Part shown: piece after piece, positions 54,514-63,314 of the stretch
Numbering within the stretch: position 1 is the first letter of the stretch
Layout: the number at the start of each line of letters is the position of its first letter
From: Acidianus sp. HS-5
Lineage (GTDB): Archaea; Thermoproteota; Thermoprotei_A; Sulfolobales; Sulfolobaceae
Assembly: GCF_021655615.1 (NCBI RefSeq)
Contig: NZ_AP025245.1
Coordinates: 434,001 to 498,000, forward strand
DNA: 64,000 bases
Reading direction: 5' to 3'
Notes under the pieces: model-generated
Databases searched by the model: none
The model's input: the letters and a program-made list of their open reading frames with translations, nothing else
What the model was told of the DNA's origin: nothing
Made by a program: the position numbers and the translations under genes

Positions 54514-55644
54514 TTGAACCAAATAGCAATTATAGGTACAGGGTGGTACGGCTTTAGACCATCAACCCCAGAAGTATCTTTTAGAGAAATGGTTTTTGAG
54601 GCAGCAACAAGAGCTTATCAGGATGCAGGCGTAAACCCAAGGAATGACGTAGACTCTTTCATCTCATGTCAGGAAGATTTTTGGGAAGGAATATCAATAA
54701 GCGATGAATTTGCACCGGACCAAATAGGCGGAGCGTTGAGACCTACAATGACAGTAGCAGGAGATTCACTACAAGGGCTAGCACACGCATTTATGCACAT
54801 AAATTCTGGAGTAGCTGATGTAGTAGCTGTAGAAGCACATTCAAAGGTAAGCGATATATTGACCTACAGCGATATAGTAAAGCTATCCATGGACCCAGTT
54901 TACGTTAGGTCAATAAACCCTCAAAACCTCCACTTCATTGCAGGGTTAGACGCAGTGAAGTTCATGGAGAGAAAGAAAGTATCTAGAGAAGACCTAGCAA
55001 TGGTAGTAGAGAAGAACAAAGTTGCAGGACTCTCTTCTCCTAGAGCTTCGTATGCAAGCAAAATATCTTATCAGGACGTAATTGACAAGGACTACGTAGT
55101 ATACCCTTTAACTGAACTTGACATAGCTCCATTAGTTGACGGGGCAATAGTAATGATAGTATCAACAGAAGAAGTGGCAAAAAAGCTGAAAAAAGACGAT
55201 TATGTTCTGGTTAAAGGAATAGCTTACGCTACAGACTCTGCAAACTTGGAGACTTCAGAACTGGGTAAGGCTAACTACATGAGGATTGCCTCAGACCTCG
55301 CATATAAAATGGCAAACGTTACTTCACCCAGGAGGTATTTTGACGCAGTCTTCGTTGACGATAGGTACAGCTATAAAGAACTGCAACATCTGGAAGGCTT
55401 AAAGATTTCAGAAGACCCTTCAAGGGATTTAAATGAAGGGAACTTCTCACCTCAAGGAGAAATCCCGGTAAACCCATTGGGAGGGCATTTAGCTAAAGGA
55501 GTCCCACTGGAAGCTTCCGGATTTTCATTACTTTTGGACGCAATAGACTACATTAAACAAGGAAAAATAGAAAGGGCATTAGTTGGTTCTTGGAGGGGAG
55601 TTCCCACATTTACGGGTTCGGTTGTGGTGGTGGAAAAGCCATGA
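54514..55644 (+). CDS. Thiolase-fold protein A lacking the catalytic Cys and His
   Basis: 376 aa, thiolase superfamily, SCPx/Ltp group. Where thiolases have the nucleophilic Cys (ACASG), it has AGDS at about 82-85. Where they have GHPxGATG, it has GVPLEASG. So neither catalytic residue is present. The Tyr region of Ltp aldolases is also changed (FVDDRYSYKEL). It is probably a structural partner of the next protein. The TTG start is preceded by GGGGGAT. It is followed by a 4-bp overlap with the second thiolase-like gene and then two DUF35 genes. Confidence 0.85.
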   Translation: MNQIAIIGTGWYGFRPSTPEVSFREMVFEAATRAYQDAGVNPRNDVDSFISCQEDFWEGISISDEFAPDQIGGALRPTMTVAGDSLQGLAHAFMHINSGVADVVAVEAHSKVSDILTYSDIVKLSMDPVYVRSINPQNLHFIAGLDAVKFMERKKVSREDLAMVVEKNKVAGLSSPRASYASKISYQDVIDKDYVVYPLTELDIAPLVDGAIVMIVSTEEVAKKLKKDDYVLVKGIAYATDSANLETSELGKANYMRIASDLAYKMANVTSPRRYFDAVFVDDRYSYKELQHLEGLKISEDPSRDLNEGNFSPQGEIPVNPLGGHLAKGVPLEASGFSLLLDAIDYIKQGKIERALVGSWRGVPTFTGSVVVVEKP

Positions 55645-56819
55645 AGGTAAATATGTACTTAAATAAAAGGGTAGCAATAGTAGGGGCAGGGTTAACCCTG
55701 TTTAGGAGGAGGTTACTGGAGACTCCTCAGGAAATAGCATGGGAAGCGTCAAGGAAAGCTTTAGATGAAGCAGGATTAGAATTAAAGGACATAGACTGCA
55801 TAGTAATAGGCAGTGCCCCAGATGCGTTTGACGGTGTACACTTAAAGGGGGAATACTTGTCCCACGGCTCTGGAGGGATAGGAAAGCCAGTAAGTAGAGT
55901 ATACGTAGGAGGTGCTACGGGAGTTATGACTGCAATAGCTGGTTGGTACCACGTTGCCAGCGGGATGTGTCAGAAAGTTTTAGCTGTAGCAGAAGAGAAA
56001 ATGAGCCCAGCAAGGCCCCATCCTCAGTCGGTGTTCAAATACATATGGGATCCAATTTTGGAAAAACCCCTCAATCCGAACTTAATATGGATATTTGCAA
56101 TGGAGATGCACAGATATATGGCTAAATACGGGATAAAGAAGGAGGAAATTGCTCTGGTCTCAGTTAAAAATAAGAGAAATGCTATGAACAATCCTTATGC
56201 ACAGTTAGGGTCTAACATAACTGTAGACGACGTTTTGAACAGCGAAGTCCTAGTCTGGCCTGTTCAACTTTTAGACGTCAGTCCAGTAAGTGACGGAGGA
56301 GCTGCAATAGTTCTAGCCTCTGAGGACGTAGCCAGAAGATATACTGATACTCCTGTTTGGGTAGAAGGAGTAGGTTGGACTCTGGACAACACTGAATGGC
56401 CTGCTAGGGATTTATCTTATGCTAGGTATGTTGAGTTTGCTGCAAGGATGGCTTATAAGATGGCCGGCATAGAGAGGCCTAATAAGGAAATTGACGTAGT
56501 TGAGCCTTACGATCCTTTCGATTACAAGGAATTGCACCACTTGGAGGCATTGCAACTAGCTAAAAGAGGAGAGGCACCTACGCTTTTGAAGGAAGGGATC
56601 TTTGACATAGATGGAGATATTCCCAGCAGTCCCAGCGGAGGTCTATTGGGAGTAGGAAATCCTATAGCCGCAGCGGGCTTAATGAAAGTCGCCAGCATTT
56701 ATTGGCAGTTGAAAGGAACTGCAGGGAAGATGCAGGTTAAGAAACCGGTTCATACTGGAGTTGCCCAGTCCTGGGGTGACTTAATGCAGGCTGGCACGGT
56801 TATAGTTTTACGTAATTAG
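55641..56819 (+). CDS. Thiolase-fold protein B, candidate acyl-CoA retro-aldolase
   Basis: About 392 aa. The thiolase Cys site reads VGGATG at about 89-94, with Gly for Cys. The GHP site reads GNPIAAAG, with Asn for His. EPYDPFDYKEL near 282-292 keeps the Tyr that Ltp2-type retro-aldolases use for catalysis. I start at ATG 55641, which overlaps the previous stop as ATGA; the frame before it lies inside the previous gene. It may cleave beta-hydroxyacyl-CoA by a retro-aldol reaction with a DUF35 partner. This is inference from Ltp2/ChsH2. Confidence 0.85.
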   Translation: MKVNMYLNKRVAIVGAGLTLFRRRLLETPQEIAWEASRKALDEAGLELKDIDCIVIGSAPDAFDGVHLKGEYLSHGSGGIGKPVSRVYVGGATGVMTAIAGWYHVASGMCQKVLAVAEEKMSPARPHPQSVFKYIWDPILEKPLNPNLIWIFAMEMHRYMAKYGIKKEEIALVSVKNKRNAMNNPYAQLGSNITVDDVLNSEVLVWPVQLLDVSPVSDGGAAIVLASEDVARRYTDTPVWVEGVGWTLDNTEWPARDLSYARYVEFAARMAYKMAGIERPNKEIDVVEPYDPFDYKELHHLEALQLAKRGEAPTLLKEGIFDIDGDIPSSPSGGLLGVGNPIAAAGLMKVASIYWQLKGTAGKMQVKKPVHTGVAQSWGDLMQAGTVIVLRN

Positions 56820-56821
56820 AG

Positions 56822-57328
56822 GTGAGCAAATTGGTCACACCTTTAAAAGAGAACGAACTGGATAAACACGTAACAATCTCTTATAAGCCAAATGCAAAGT
56901 ATTCATATACTGCAGGGCAAGCACAGAGTAAATATCTTCTCGGATTTAAAGAAGGTAAAATATACGGTAGGAGATGCAATAAATGCGGTAAAATATACGT
57001 CCCACCTAAAATGTACTGCGATGAGTGCTTCAGACCTACAGATGAATGGGTGGAAGTTAAGGATGAAGGAATAGTAATGACGGCTGTTGCCAGCTTCATA
57101 AGCTGGACTAGGGAGAGGTTAGAAGAGCCGGAAATAGTTGGCGTTATTAGGTTATTGCCTTCAGACGAGAGGGACTTCGTATATCCTGGAATATTCCACA
57201 GGATATGCACTTCTTATGAGGAAGTGAAAAATATGAGCATAATAGGTAAAAGGGTTAAGGCAGTTTGGAAGTCAAAGGAAGAAAGGAAGAGCAGTATAGA
57301 GGATATACAATGCTTTAAGGTGATCTAA
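56822..57328 (+). CDS. DUF35 OB-fold / zinc-ribbon protein 1
   Basis: 168 aa. An N-terminal helix is followed by a zinc ribbon at about 42-62 (RRCNKCGKIYV...YCDECF) and an OB-fold domain. DUF35 proteins bind acyl-CoA and dock onto thiolase-fold partners. AGAGGTGA overlaps the GTG, so the real start may be the TTG at 56831, 5 bases after it. It follows the thiolase-like gene within 2 bp. Confidence 0.88.
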   Translation: MSKLVTPLKENELDKHVTISYKPNAKYSYTAGQAQSKYLLGFKEGKIYGRRCNKCGKIYVPPKMYCDECFRPTDEWVEVKDEGIVMTAVASFISWTRERLEEPEIVGVIRLLPSDERDFVYPGIFHRICTSYEEVKNMSIIGKRVKAVWKSKEERKSSIEDIQCFKVI

Positions 57329-57754
57329 ATGTCCTGGGATAAGTCCGTAAAGGAAATTAAATGGAACGACGTAATGGAGACTGAAAGGTACGAGTATACT
57401 GTTGGTCCTGCAGGAGAGGAGTTCTTCAATGGATTAAAGCAAGGTAAGATTGTAGGTAGTAAGTGTTCAAAGTGCGGTAAGGTTTACGTTCCCGCTAGGT
57501 TTTACTGTGAGGATTGCTTCGTTAAGATCGATAACTACGTTGAAGTTGATAAGGGCTCTGCATACGTAGATTCTTATACCGTAATTTATAAGGACGATGA
57601 AGGACATGTGTTGGAGAAGCCGGTTTACATAGCGTTAATTAGGTTTCCAAATACTGTAGGAGGACTACTGTGCTATGCAGAAGGTAACGTTAGGATTGGT
57701 GCAAAAGTAAGGATAACAAACTTTGACTGGCCATTAAGAGTGATGGTAGAATAA
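57329..57754 (+). CDS. DUF35 OB-fold / zinc-ribbon protein 2
   Basis: 141 aa. The zinc ribbon is GSKCSKCGKVYV...YCEDCF, followed by an OB-fold with KPVYIALIRFPNTVGGLL. It is a paralogue of the preceding gene and starts right after its stop codon. With the two thiolase-like genes, the likely assembly is two thiolase-fold chains and two DUF35 chains. Confidence 0.88.
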   Translation: MSWDKSVKEIKWNDVMETERYEYTVGPAGEEFFNGLKQGKIVGSKCSKCGKVYVPARFYCEDCFVKIDNYVEVDKGSAYVDSYTVIYKDDEGHVLEKPVYIALIRFPNTVGGLLCYAEGNVRIGAKVRITNFDWPLRVMVE

Positions 57755-57768
57755 CTAAAGAAAAACTT

Positions 57769-57782
57769 GCTTTTTTATTTTC
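57769..57782 (+). terminator. T-rich terminator after the DUF35 genes
   Basis: GCTTTTTTATTTTC starts 15 bp after the stop. Such T runs end transcription in archaea. It marks the 3-prime end of the thiolase-like/DUF35 operon. Confidence 0.55.
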
Positions 57783-57807
57783 TAGTTCAAGGTATACATG
57801 AGGAAAT

Positions 57808-58233
57808 TTATGGCGTACTGCTTGGCCACTTCCTCCAATCACCGAATTTCTTATCGTATTCAGGGCAACCTCTTCTATAATTAAATCCTCCTATCCAGTT
57901 CACGTTAACGAATGTGTTAAAGAAGAATTTCTCTCTACTGTTAGGCTCTTTAACATAATTCTGTAGTTCTTTAATTGCTCTCATCATCTCTTCCTTACTA
58001 TTAAAGTACAGAATTATTACCCCCTTTGATAGTAAACTTACGGGGAATGGAAAGAAACCGTACTTTGCAACATAGTCCTTTATTTTGTCAATGAAATCCC
58101 CAACGGGAACGTTAAGTGATGATATAGGGATTCCCAGTTTATAACAATGCAGAGAATTTACGTGTTGGACACCATTCTCGTAGGCAAACCAACAATCCCT
58201 ACATTTATCCCAACCGTTTATATGCTTCCACAC
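57808..58233 (-). CDS. Cys-containing hypothetical protein of a three-gene cluster
   Basis: 141 aa. Cysteines lie in WDKCRDCW near 8-15, in HCYKLG and in RGCPEYD near 122-128, so metal binding is plausible. A central alpha/beta part (SKEEMMRAIKELQNYV) shows no known motif. It is the last gene after the TRASH-like and heme-oxygenase-fold genes, 18 bp downstream of the former. Confidence 0.6.
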   Translation of the reverse strand: MWKHINGWDKCRDCWFAYENGVQHVNSLHCYKLGIPISSLNVPVGDFIDKIKDYVAKYGFFPFPVSLLSKGVIILYFNSKEEMMRAIKELQNYVKEPNSREKFFFNTFVNVNWIGGFNYRRGCPEYDKKFGDWRKWPSSTP

Positions 58234-58251
58234 TTTAAAACACCGAAAATT

Positions 58252-58572
58252 TCAGTCCGTTACTTTAAATGTCTCTACTTCAGCGTTGTCGTTAAATCTA
58301 ACGTAAAATTTGAACTCATTTCCGCCACTTTTTGCAATACATGTCCTACCCTTATAGAAATTTCCATTAATTGTAATTTCATCAATCTTCTTCCATCCGG
58401 TCCTATTTTTAACTTCCTTTAGCATATTTTTAAACTCAGTAGCACAGACGTCACAGCAGAAGAATAACCTTTCGCCGTCTATTTCCTCGTAATAATCTCC
58501 CCAAGTAGCTCCGCATAATGCACAGCCACTTTCCTTATCTCCTGCTTTACTTCCATTAACCTGGATTTTCAT
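58252..58572 (-). CDS. TRASH/YHS-like metal-binding protein
   Basis: 106 aa. CALCGATWGDYYEE near 17-30 and FFCCDVCATEF near 38-48 make a Cys arrangement typical of TRASH/YHS domains, which bind metals in metallochaperones and monooxygenase-associated proteins. The C-terminal half is beta-rich. Its start overlaps the stop of the heme-oxygenase-fold gene by 4 bp, so the two are translated together. Confidence 0.7.
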   Translation of the reverse strand: MKIQVNGSKAGDKESGCALCGATWGDYYEEIDGERLFFCCDVCATEFKNMLKEVKNRTGWKKIDEITINGNFYKGRTCIAKSGGNEFKFYVRFNDNAEVETFKVTD

Positions 58573-59459
58573 TGTAATATCACCTTACTATCAAATTCCA
58601 TTGCTCTTTCTAATCTTGCGGTTAAATACTTTGCGAAAGCGTCGAAAGATCTGAGTACTGTAACTTGTACCCTCTCCTCATCTTTGGAGTATTTATCTAC
58701 AAGCGTTAGGGCTTCACCTGCATGGCTTTGATCCGCTTCATATCCTTCCCTTAAAAAGTCCTTAACCTCTTGAGGATAGTCGTTAGAAGTCAGTATTGCT
58801 TCATTGAAATAATGCATTTTTGCACCGTATTTTCTTAGTGTTTTATCGGCTACCAGCTCTAGGCTGTGCATTGCCGCAAGTGTTTCTACCCAATCCCTTT
58901 CAATTGCTATCCTCCTCCAAGTATTTATTGCAGTCTTAGTAGACGGTAATGGGGAATAACCCAATATTTCTTTCCTCGGCATACCTAAGCTTTCCCCCAT
59001 CCTTAGCAGGAGTTCGTAATGTGAAGGCTTACCATTGTAACCAAAATATTCTACATTTATGTTATCTAATTCATATTTTACTACATCATCCTCATCTGTT
59101 TTGAAGATTATTTCAGATAGCACCTTAACCCAATTCTTAAGGAAGTGCTGATGCTCTATTACGTAACCTAAAAGTACAGCCCTATTAGGTTTCTGCATTG
59201 CTAAAATGAAAGGATGAGGATTCTCACCGTAAAACTTTTGGATAAACTTTTCCCTTATCCAGGAACTTAACTCACCTCTTATGCTGAAGAATTCCTCTAG
59301 CATTTCCGAAAGCTTCTCAACATCTACTTCTTTTATGGTTAAGTTCCTATTTAACCACATTACGTGGGTCGCGTCACTTTTTCTCGTCAATGAATATAAG
59401 TGGCCAGCTACTTCCTTCCATTCCGTGGATCTATATTCGCATACGGGACAAATGGGCAT
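58569..59459 (-). CDS. Zinc-finger plus heme-oxygenase-fold (TenA/PqqC-like) putative di-iron protein
   Basis: 296 aa. An N-terminal C2H2-type finger (C4, C7, H20, H32; CPVC at the start) is followed by a helical domain of about 200 residues. That domain has E102, H103 and H105 (YVIEHQHF), H147 and E149 (SHYELLL), H198 and E201 (MHSLEL), and D243, H246 and E249 (ADQSHAGEA). These recall TenA/PqqC and the heme-oxygenase-like di-iron oxygenases. A redox or oxygenation role is likely but unproven. It heads the three-gene operon. Confidence 0.72.
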   Translation of the reverse strand: MPICPVCEYRSTEWKEVAGHLYSLTRKSDATHVMWLNRNLTIKEVDVEKLSEMLEEFFSIRGELSSWIREKFIQKFYGENPHPFILAMQKPNRAVLLGYVIEHQHFLKNWVKVLSEIIFKTDEDDVVKYELDNINVEYFGYNGKPSHYELLLRMGESLGMPRKEILGYSPLPSTKTAINTWRRIAIERDWVETLAAMHSLELVADKTLRKYGAKMHYFNEAILTSNDYPQEVKDFLREGYEADQSHAGEALTLVDKYSKDEERVQVTVLRSFDAFAKYLTARLERAMEFDSKVILQ

Positions 59460-59572
59460 AAGTTTTACTTAATTATTAAAAATATAAGTTTTTATTCATA
59501 AATTTCCTAACTTTAAAAATCATTGAAACAACACTTGGAAAGTTTAATTACGTTAGAACCAAAAATATAATT

Positions 59573-60106
59573 ATGGAAGACAGACACGTCCCTCCTCTAG
59601 TTTTATCCTTTCCTCTCAGAAAACTTTTTGAGAATCCTTATAAAATCCTAACACCTTTCGTAAAAAGAGGAATGATAGTAGTAGACCACGGATGCGGTCC
59701 AGGATTTTATACAATACCTTTATCACACCTAGTAGGAGAGAAAGGCTTAGTTTACGCTGTTGATTCTAACGCAAAATCGATAAAAGTTCTCGAAGACAAG
59801 TTAAGAAAGAAAGGCATAAATAACGTCAAGAGTTTCGTATCCAGAAACATAAACTTCATTCCCTCAAACTCTATCGACTTTTTACTTTCAAAAGATGTTC
59901 TATGTTGCACTGTACTTCATAAGGAATCAGCGGAAGAGATAGAGAGAGTACTTAAACCCGGAGGAAAGGCATTTGTTACAATAAGGATCGGCAGGGGATC
60001 CGATCCAAGATCCCTTTCAGCAGGAGAATTCTTTTCCCTTTTCAATTATATAGAGAGAAAAGGATCTTCGAAGTTTCACGCTTGGGTTGTATTGCACAAG
60101 AGGTGA
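59573..60106 (+). CDS. Class I SAM-dependent methyltransferase
   Basis: 177 aa. Motif I is MIVVDHGCGPGFYTIPL at about 35-51, and the acidic residue at strand 2 is in YAVDSNAKSI. IDFLLSKDVLCCTV and RVLKPGGKAFVTI follow. It is a ubiE-like Methyltransf_11/25 protein. The next gene starts 5 bp later and is probably co-transcribed, but the substrate is unknown. Confidence 0.78.
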   Translation: MEDRHVPPLVLSFPLRKLFENPYKILTPFVKRGMIVVDHGCGPGFYTIPLSHLVGEKGLVYAVDSNAKSIKVLEDKLRKKGINNVKSFVSRNINFIPSNSIDFLLSKDVLCCTVLHKESAEEIERVLKPGGKAFVTIRIGRGSDPRSLSAGEFFSLFNYIERKGSSKFHAWVVLHKR

Positions 60107-60111
60107 TAAAA

Positions 60112-60846
60112 ATGAAGGTAATCTACAAGAATGATGGAATCAATTCTTGGATAATTCTTAATAGAGAAGATAAGCTTAATGCTCTAGATATGGAGAGCTG
60201 GGCGGAATTAAGGGATTCATTGAGGAAGGCTGATGAAGATTCGTCAATAGCTATAGTCATAACCGGAAAGGGAAGGGCTTTCTCTGCAGGAGATGATATA
60301 TATGCAATGGAAGGACTCTCCAGCGCTGATGAGGCTGAAAAGTTCTTTAATACTTTGTACTCTGCAGTAGAGGCTTTAATAGAAGTTAAAAAACCCGTAA
60401 TTGCTCTGGTAAATGGTCTGGCTTATGGGGGAGGCTGTGAAATACTACTCCTTTCAGACATAGTCGTATCATCTGAAGACGCCGTCTTTTCCATCTCTGA
60501 GGGGAAGCTGGGCCTTATTCCTCCCATGGCTTGCGCTATAGGTTATAAAGCACTGGGAAGGAAAATTACAAGGCTCCTATTTACAGCTGAGGCAATAAAC
60601 GCAATGGAAGCTAAAGAAATAGGACTTGTGGATTACGTAGTTCCTAAGGAGAAATTAATGGAACAGCTTAATGCAGTAATTAAAATGATTTCTCAGTTAG
60701 ATCAAGATGCAGTTAGGTCTATGAAGAGTTGGACAAGGTTGGATTTGAAGATGATAGAGAAAGCAGTTAAAGAGCTTTCGATTTTGTGCTTAACTTCTTC
60801 AGCAAAGGATAGAATGAGCGATTTCATTTATAAACATGCTTCCTAA
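60112..60846 (+). CDS. Enoyl-CoA hydratase / isomerase
   Basis: About 244 aa. The crotonase motifs are present: TGKGRAFSAGDDIYAM (oxyanion hole and first acidic region), ALVNGLAYGGGCEILLLSD and SISEGKLGLIP. The Glu in SISEGK is the likely catalytic residue of the hydratase. The ATG at 60112 is chosen because GAGGTGATAAA precedes it; the earlier frame from 60082 lies inside the methyltransferase gene. It provides the second step of beta-oxidation. Confidence 0.9.
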   Translation: MKVIYKNDGINSWIILNREDKLNALDMESWAELRDSLRKADEDSSIAIVITGKGRAFSAGDDIYAMEGLSSADEAEKFFNTLYSAVEALIEVKKPVIALVNGLAYGGGCEILLLSDIVVSSEDAVFSISEGKLGLIPPMACAIGYKALGRKITRLLFTAEAINAMEAKEIGLVDYVVPKEKLMEQLNAVIKMISQLDQDAVRSMKSWTRLDLKMIEKAVKELSILCLTSSAKDRMSDFIYKHAS

Positions 60847-60891
60847 AGTTTTATAAGTAAAGTTATTTTTGCTAATTGCAAATCATATCTT

Positions 60892-61992
60892 ATGAAAAAG
60901 TTTTCTGTTGTAGGAGCAGGAACTATGGGACACGGAATTGCCGAACTGGCAGCTATTGCCGGTTATGACGTCTGGGTTAATGATGTTAATGATGACATAT
61001 TACTTAACGCTAGGAATAAAATAGCTTGGAGCTTGTCTAAACTCAGAAAGGAGGAAGCTCTAGAGAGGATTCACTTTACTACGAATCAAGAGGAAGCTTT
61101 GAAAGATGCTGACTTTATGGTTGAGGCCGTAGTTGAGGATCTGAAGGTAAAGTCACAAGTGTTCAGTAAAGCCTCTAAGCTAGTGTCAGAAAATGCAGTA
61201 TTGGCGTCAAATACTAGCAGTATTCCTATTTCAGAAATTGCTAAAGCTGTGGATAAGCAGGAAAGAGTAGTAGGAATGCACTTCTTTAATCCTCCACCCT
61301 TAATGCCTTTAGTTGAAATAGTAAAAGGAGAAAAAACCTCGGAAGAGACTGTAAAAGTTGTTGGTGAAGTAGCCAGAAAAATGGGCAAGGAGACGATCCT
61401 CGTTAATAAAGATATCCCTGGCTTTTTAGTTACAAGGATCATGTTCAGGATTAACGAAGTAGGTTGTTGGTTAGTAGACAATAAGGTTGCTGACGTGAAA
61501 GATGTAGATTATACTGCAATTCAGGTCCTGCAGTTTCCTATGGGAGTGTTTTTACTACAAGATTACGTTGGGCTTGACGTGAGCTACTTAATACAAAAAG
61601 CCTTAATAGAGAGGGGATTCGAGTTGTACTATTGCAGGGCATTTGAGGAAAAATACAATTCAAAAGAATTCGGAATGAAATCCGGTAAAGGATTTTACAC
61701 CTACGATGGCAAAATCATACGACCTACCTTGGAAAACGCAAGAATGGTAGACCCTTCATTGTTAGTTTCCTCAGCAATAAATGAGTCCTACAAATTAATT
61801 AGGTTAGGAATAGTGTCAAGAGAAGACGTGAATAAGGGATGCAAATTGGGACTGAGTTGGCCTAAGAGCCCTGAGGACTACTTGAAGGAGTTCGGATTAA
61901 GCCCAGTAATAAGGGACTTAAAAATGCTTTACGAGAATACTGGTTTACCTCATTTTATCCCGGATGAAAGCTTAACGAGGTCTTATTCATGA
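60892..61992 (+). CDS. 3-hydroxyacyl-CoA dehydrogenase
   Basis: 366 aa. The NAD motif GAGTMGHGIAELA is at about 8-20, the middle has NTSSIPISEI, and the catalytic His and Asn regions are in GMHFFNPPPLMPLVEIV. The C-terminal domain covers about 185-280, with a further 80 residues resembling a partial second C-domain. It does the third beta-oxidation step. TTTTATAAG about 35 bp upstream is a possible TATA box. The next gene overlaps it by 4 bp. Confidence 0.93.
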   Translation: MKKFSVVGAGTMGHGIAELAAIAGYDVWVNDVNDDILLNARNKIAWSLSKLRKEEALERIHFTTNQEEALKDADFMVEAVVEDLKVKSQVFSKASKLVSENAVLASNTSSIPISEIAKAVDKQERVVGMHFFNPPPLMPLVEIVKGEKTSEETVKVVGEVARKMGKETILVNKDIPGFLVTRIMFRINEVGCWLVDNKVADVKDVDYTAIQVLQFPMGVFLLQDYVGLDVSYLIQKALIERGFELYYCRAFEEKYNSKEFGMKSGKGFYTYDGKIIRPTLENARMVDPSLLVSSAINESYKLIRLGIVSREDVNKGCKLGLSWPKSPEDYLKEFGLSPVIRDLKMLYENTGLPHFIPDESLTRSYS

Positions 61993-63269
61993 TGAATGTT
62001 AAGAAAATTATTAAAGAAACGGAAAAATACTTGGCCACTACGACCAGAGATCCGGAAACTTATCCAATAATACTAGATAGGGGAGAAGGAGTTTGGTTAT
62101 ACGACATTGAAGGTAATAGATTCCTGGATTTCACTTCCGGTATAGGAGTCAACAACTTAGGTTGGCCTTCCCATCCTGAGGTAATAAAGACTGCAATTGC
62201 CCAAATGTCAAAATTAGCCCATGCAGCAGGCAACGATTTTTATAACATGCCTCAGTTAGAGCTAGCTAGAAAATTGGCAATATGTTCTCCAGGTAATTTT
62301 GAGAAGAAAGTCTTCTTCTCCAACAGCGGTACTGAGGCAGTAGAAGCTTCGATAAAATTAGTGAAAAGGAGAGAAAAGAAATACTTAATATCGTTTATCG
62401 GTGCATTCCACGGAAGGACTTTCGGCTCAGTTTCGCTCACTGCAAGTAAGCCTATACAGAAGGCTGAAGTAGGACCTTTCCTGCCCGTAATATATGTCCC
62501 TTATCCAAATCCTTTTAAGAATCCTTGGCATATTAACGGATATGACGACCCCAATTCACTAATAGATAGGGTAATAGAATATATAGAAGAATACATTCTG
62601 GCTCACGTAGTTCCTCCTGAAGAGGTTGCCGGAATATTCTTCGAGCCCATACAAGGTGAAGGCGGTTACGTAGTACCTCCAAAAGGATTCTTCCAAGCGT
62701 TACAAAAGTTAGCAAGGAAATATGAGATACACTTAATAGACGATGAAGTACAGATGGGGATGGGAAGGACTGGAAAGCTTTTCGCCATAGAGAACTTCGG
62801 CGCAGAGCCAGACGTAATAACTTTAGCAAAAGCCTTAGGCGGTGGATTGGTTCCTATAGGTACTACCATATTTAAGGCGGAGCTTGACTTTAAACATGGA
62901 ATGCATAGTAATACTTTCGGAGGCAACGCTTTAGCTTGCGCTATAGGTTCGAAGGTCATAGAAGTTACTAAAGATTTACTTCCCCATGTAAATGAAGTAG
63001 GGAAAATATTTAGGGATGAACTTTCAACAATGGACGTAGACGACGTAAGAGGTATGGGTCTTGCTTGGGGAATAGAATTCGGCAGGGTTTACGATAGGGA
63101 AATAAGAGATAAAGTAATACAAGAGGCAGTAAAAAGAGGATTACTGCTGTTGCCCGCAGGAGAAGGGGCAATTAGGATAATCCCTCCGTTGATAATAAGC
63201 AGTGAAGAGGCTAAGAAGGGATTAGCAATATTGAAGGGAATTATTAACGATGTTACAAAGTTAACTTAG
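61989..63269 (+). CDS. Class III PLP aminotransferase
   Basis: 426 aa. NSGTEAVEASIKL near 110-122, GAFHGRTFG, DDEVQMGMGRTGK near 250-262 and the PLP-binding Lys in ITLAKALGGGLVP near 273-285 are all conserved. The group includes 4-aminobutyrate, beta-alanine and acetylornithine aminotransferases. Its 4-bp overlap with the hydroxyacyl-CoA dehydrogenase gene suggests an omega- or beta-amino acid substrate leading into acyl-CoA metabolism. Two consecutive ATG codons make the start ambiguous by one residue. Confidence 0.9.
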   Translation: MMNVKKIIKETEKYLATTTRDPETYPIILDRGEGVWLYDIEGNRFLDFTSGIGVNNLGWPSHPEVIKTAIAQMSKLAHAAGNDFYNMPQLELARKLAICSPGNFEKKVFFSNSGTEAVEASIKLVKRREKKYLISFIGAFHGRTFGSVSLTASKPIQKAEVGPFLPVIYVPYPNPFKNPWHINGYDDPNSLIDRVIEYIEEYILAHVVPPEEVAGIFFEPIQGEGGYVVPPKGFFQALQKLARKYEIHLIDDEVQMGMGRTGKLFAIENFGAEPDVITLAKALGGGLVPIGTTIFKAELDFKHGMHSNTFGGNALACAIGSKVIEVTKDLLPHVNEVGKIFRDELSTMDVDDVRGMGLAWGIEFGRVYDREIRDKVIQEAVKRGLLLLPAGEGAIRIIPPLIISSEEAKKGLAILKGIINDVTKLT

Positions 63270-63314
63270 TTATGGTGAACTAATTTTTAATTTAACCCTT
63301 TTTCTTCTCTAGTT

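Noticed and set aside
55590..55640. Longer start for thiolase-fold protein B
   Set aside because: It lies inside the previous gene; the ATGA overlap at 55641 is a better start.
60082..60111. Longer start for the enoyl-CoA hydratase
   Set aside because: It lies inside the methyltransferase gene; GAGGTGA precedes the ATG at 60112.
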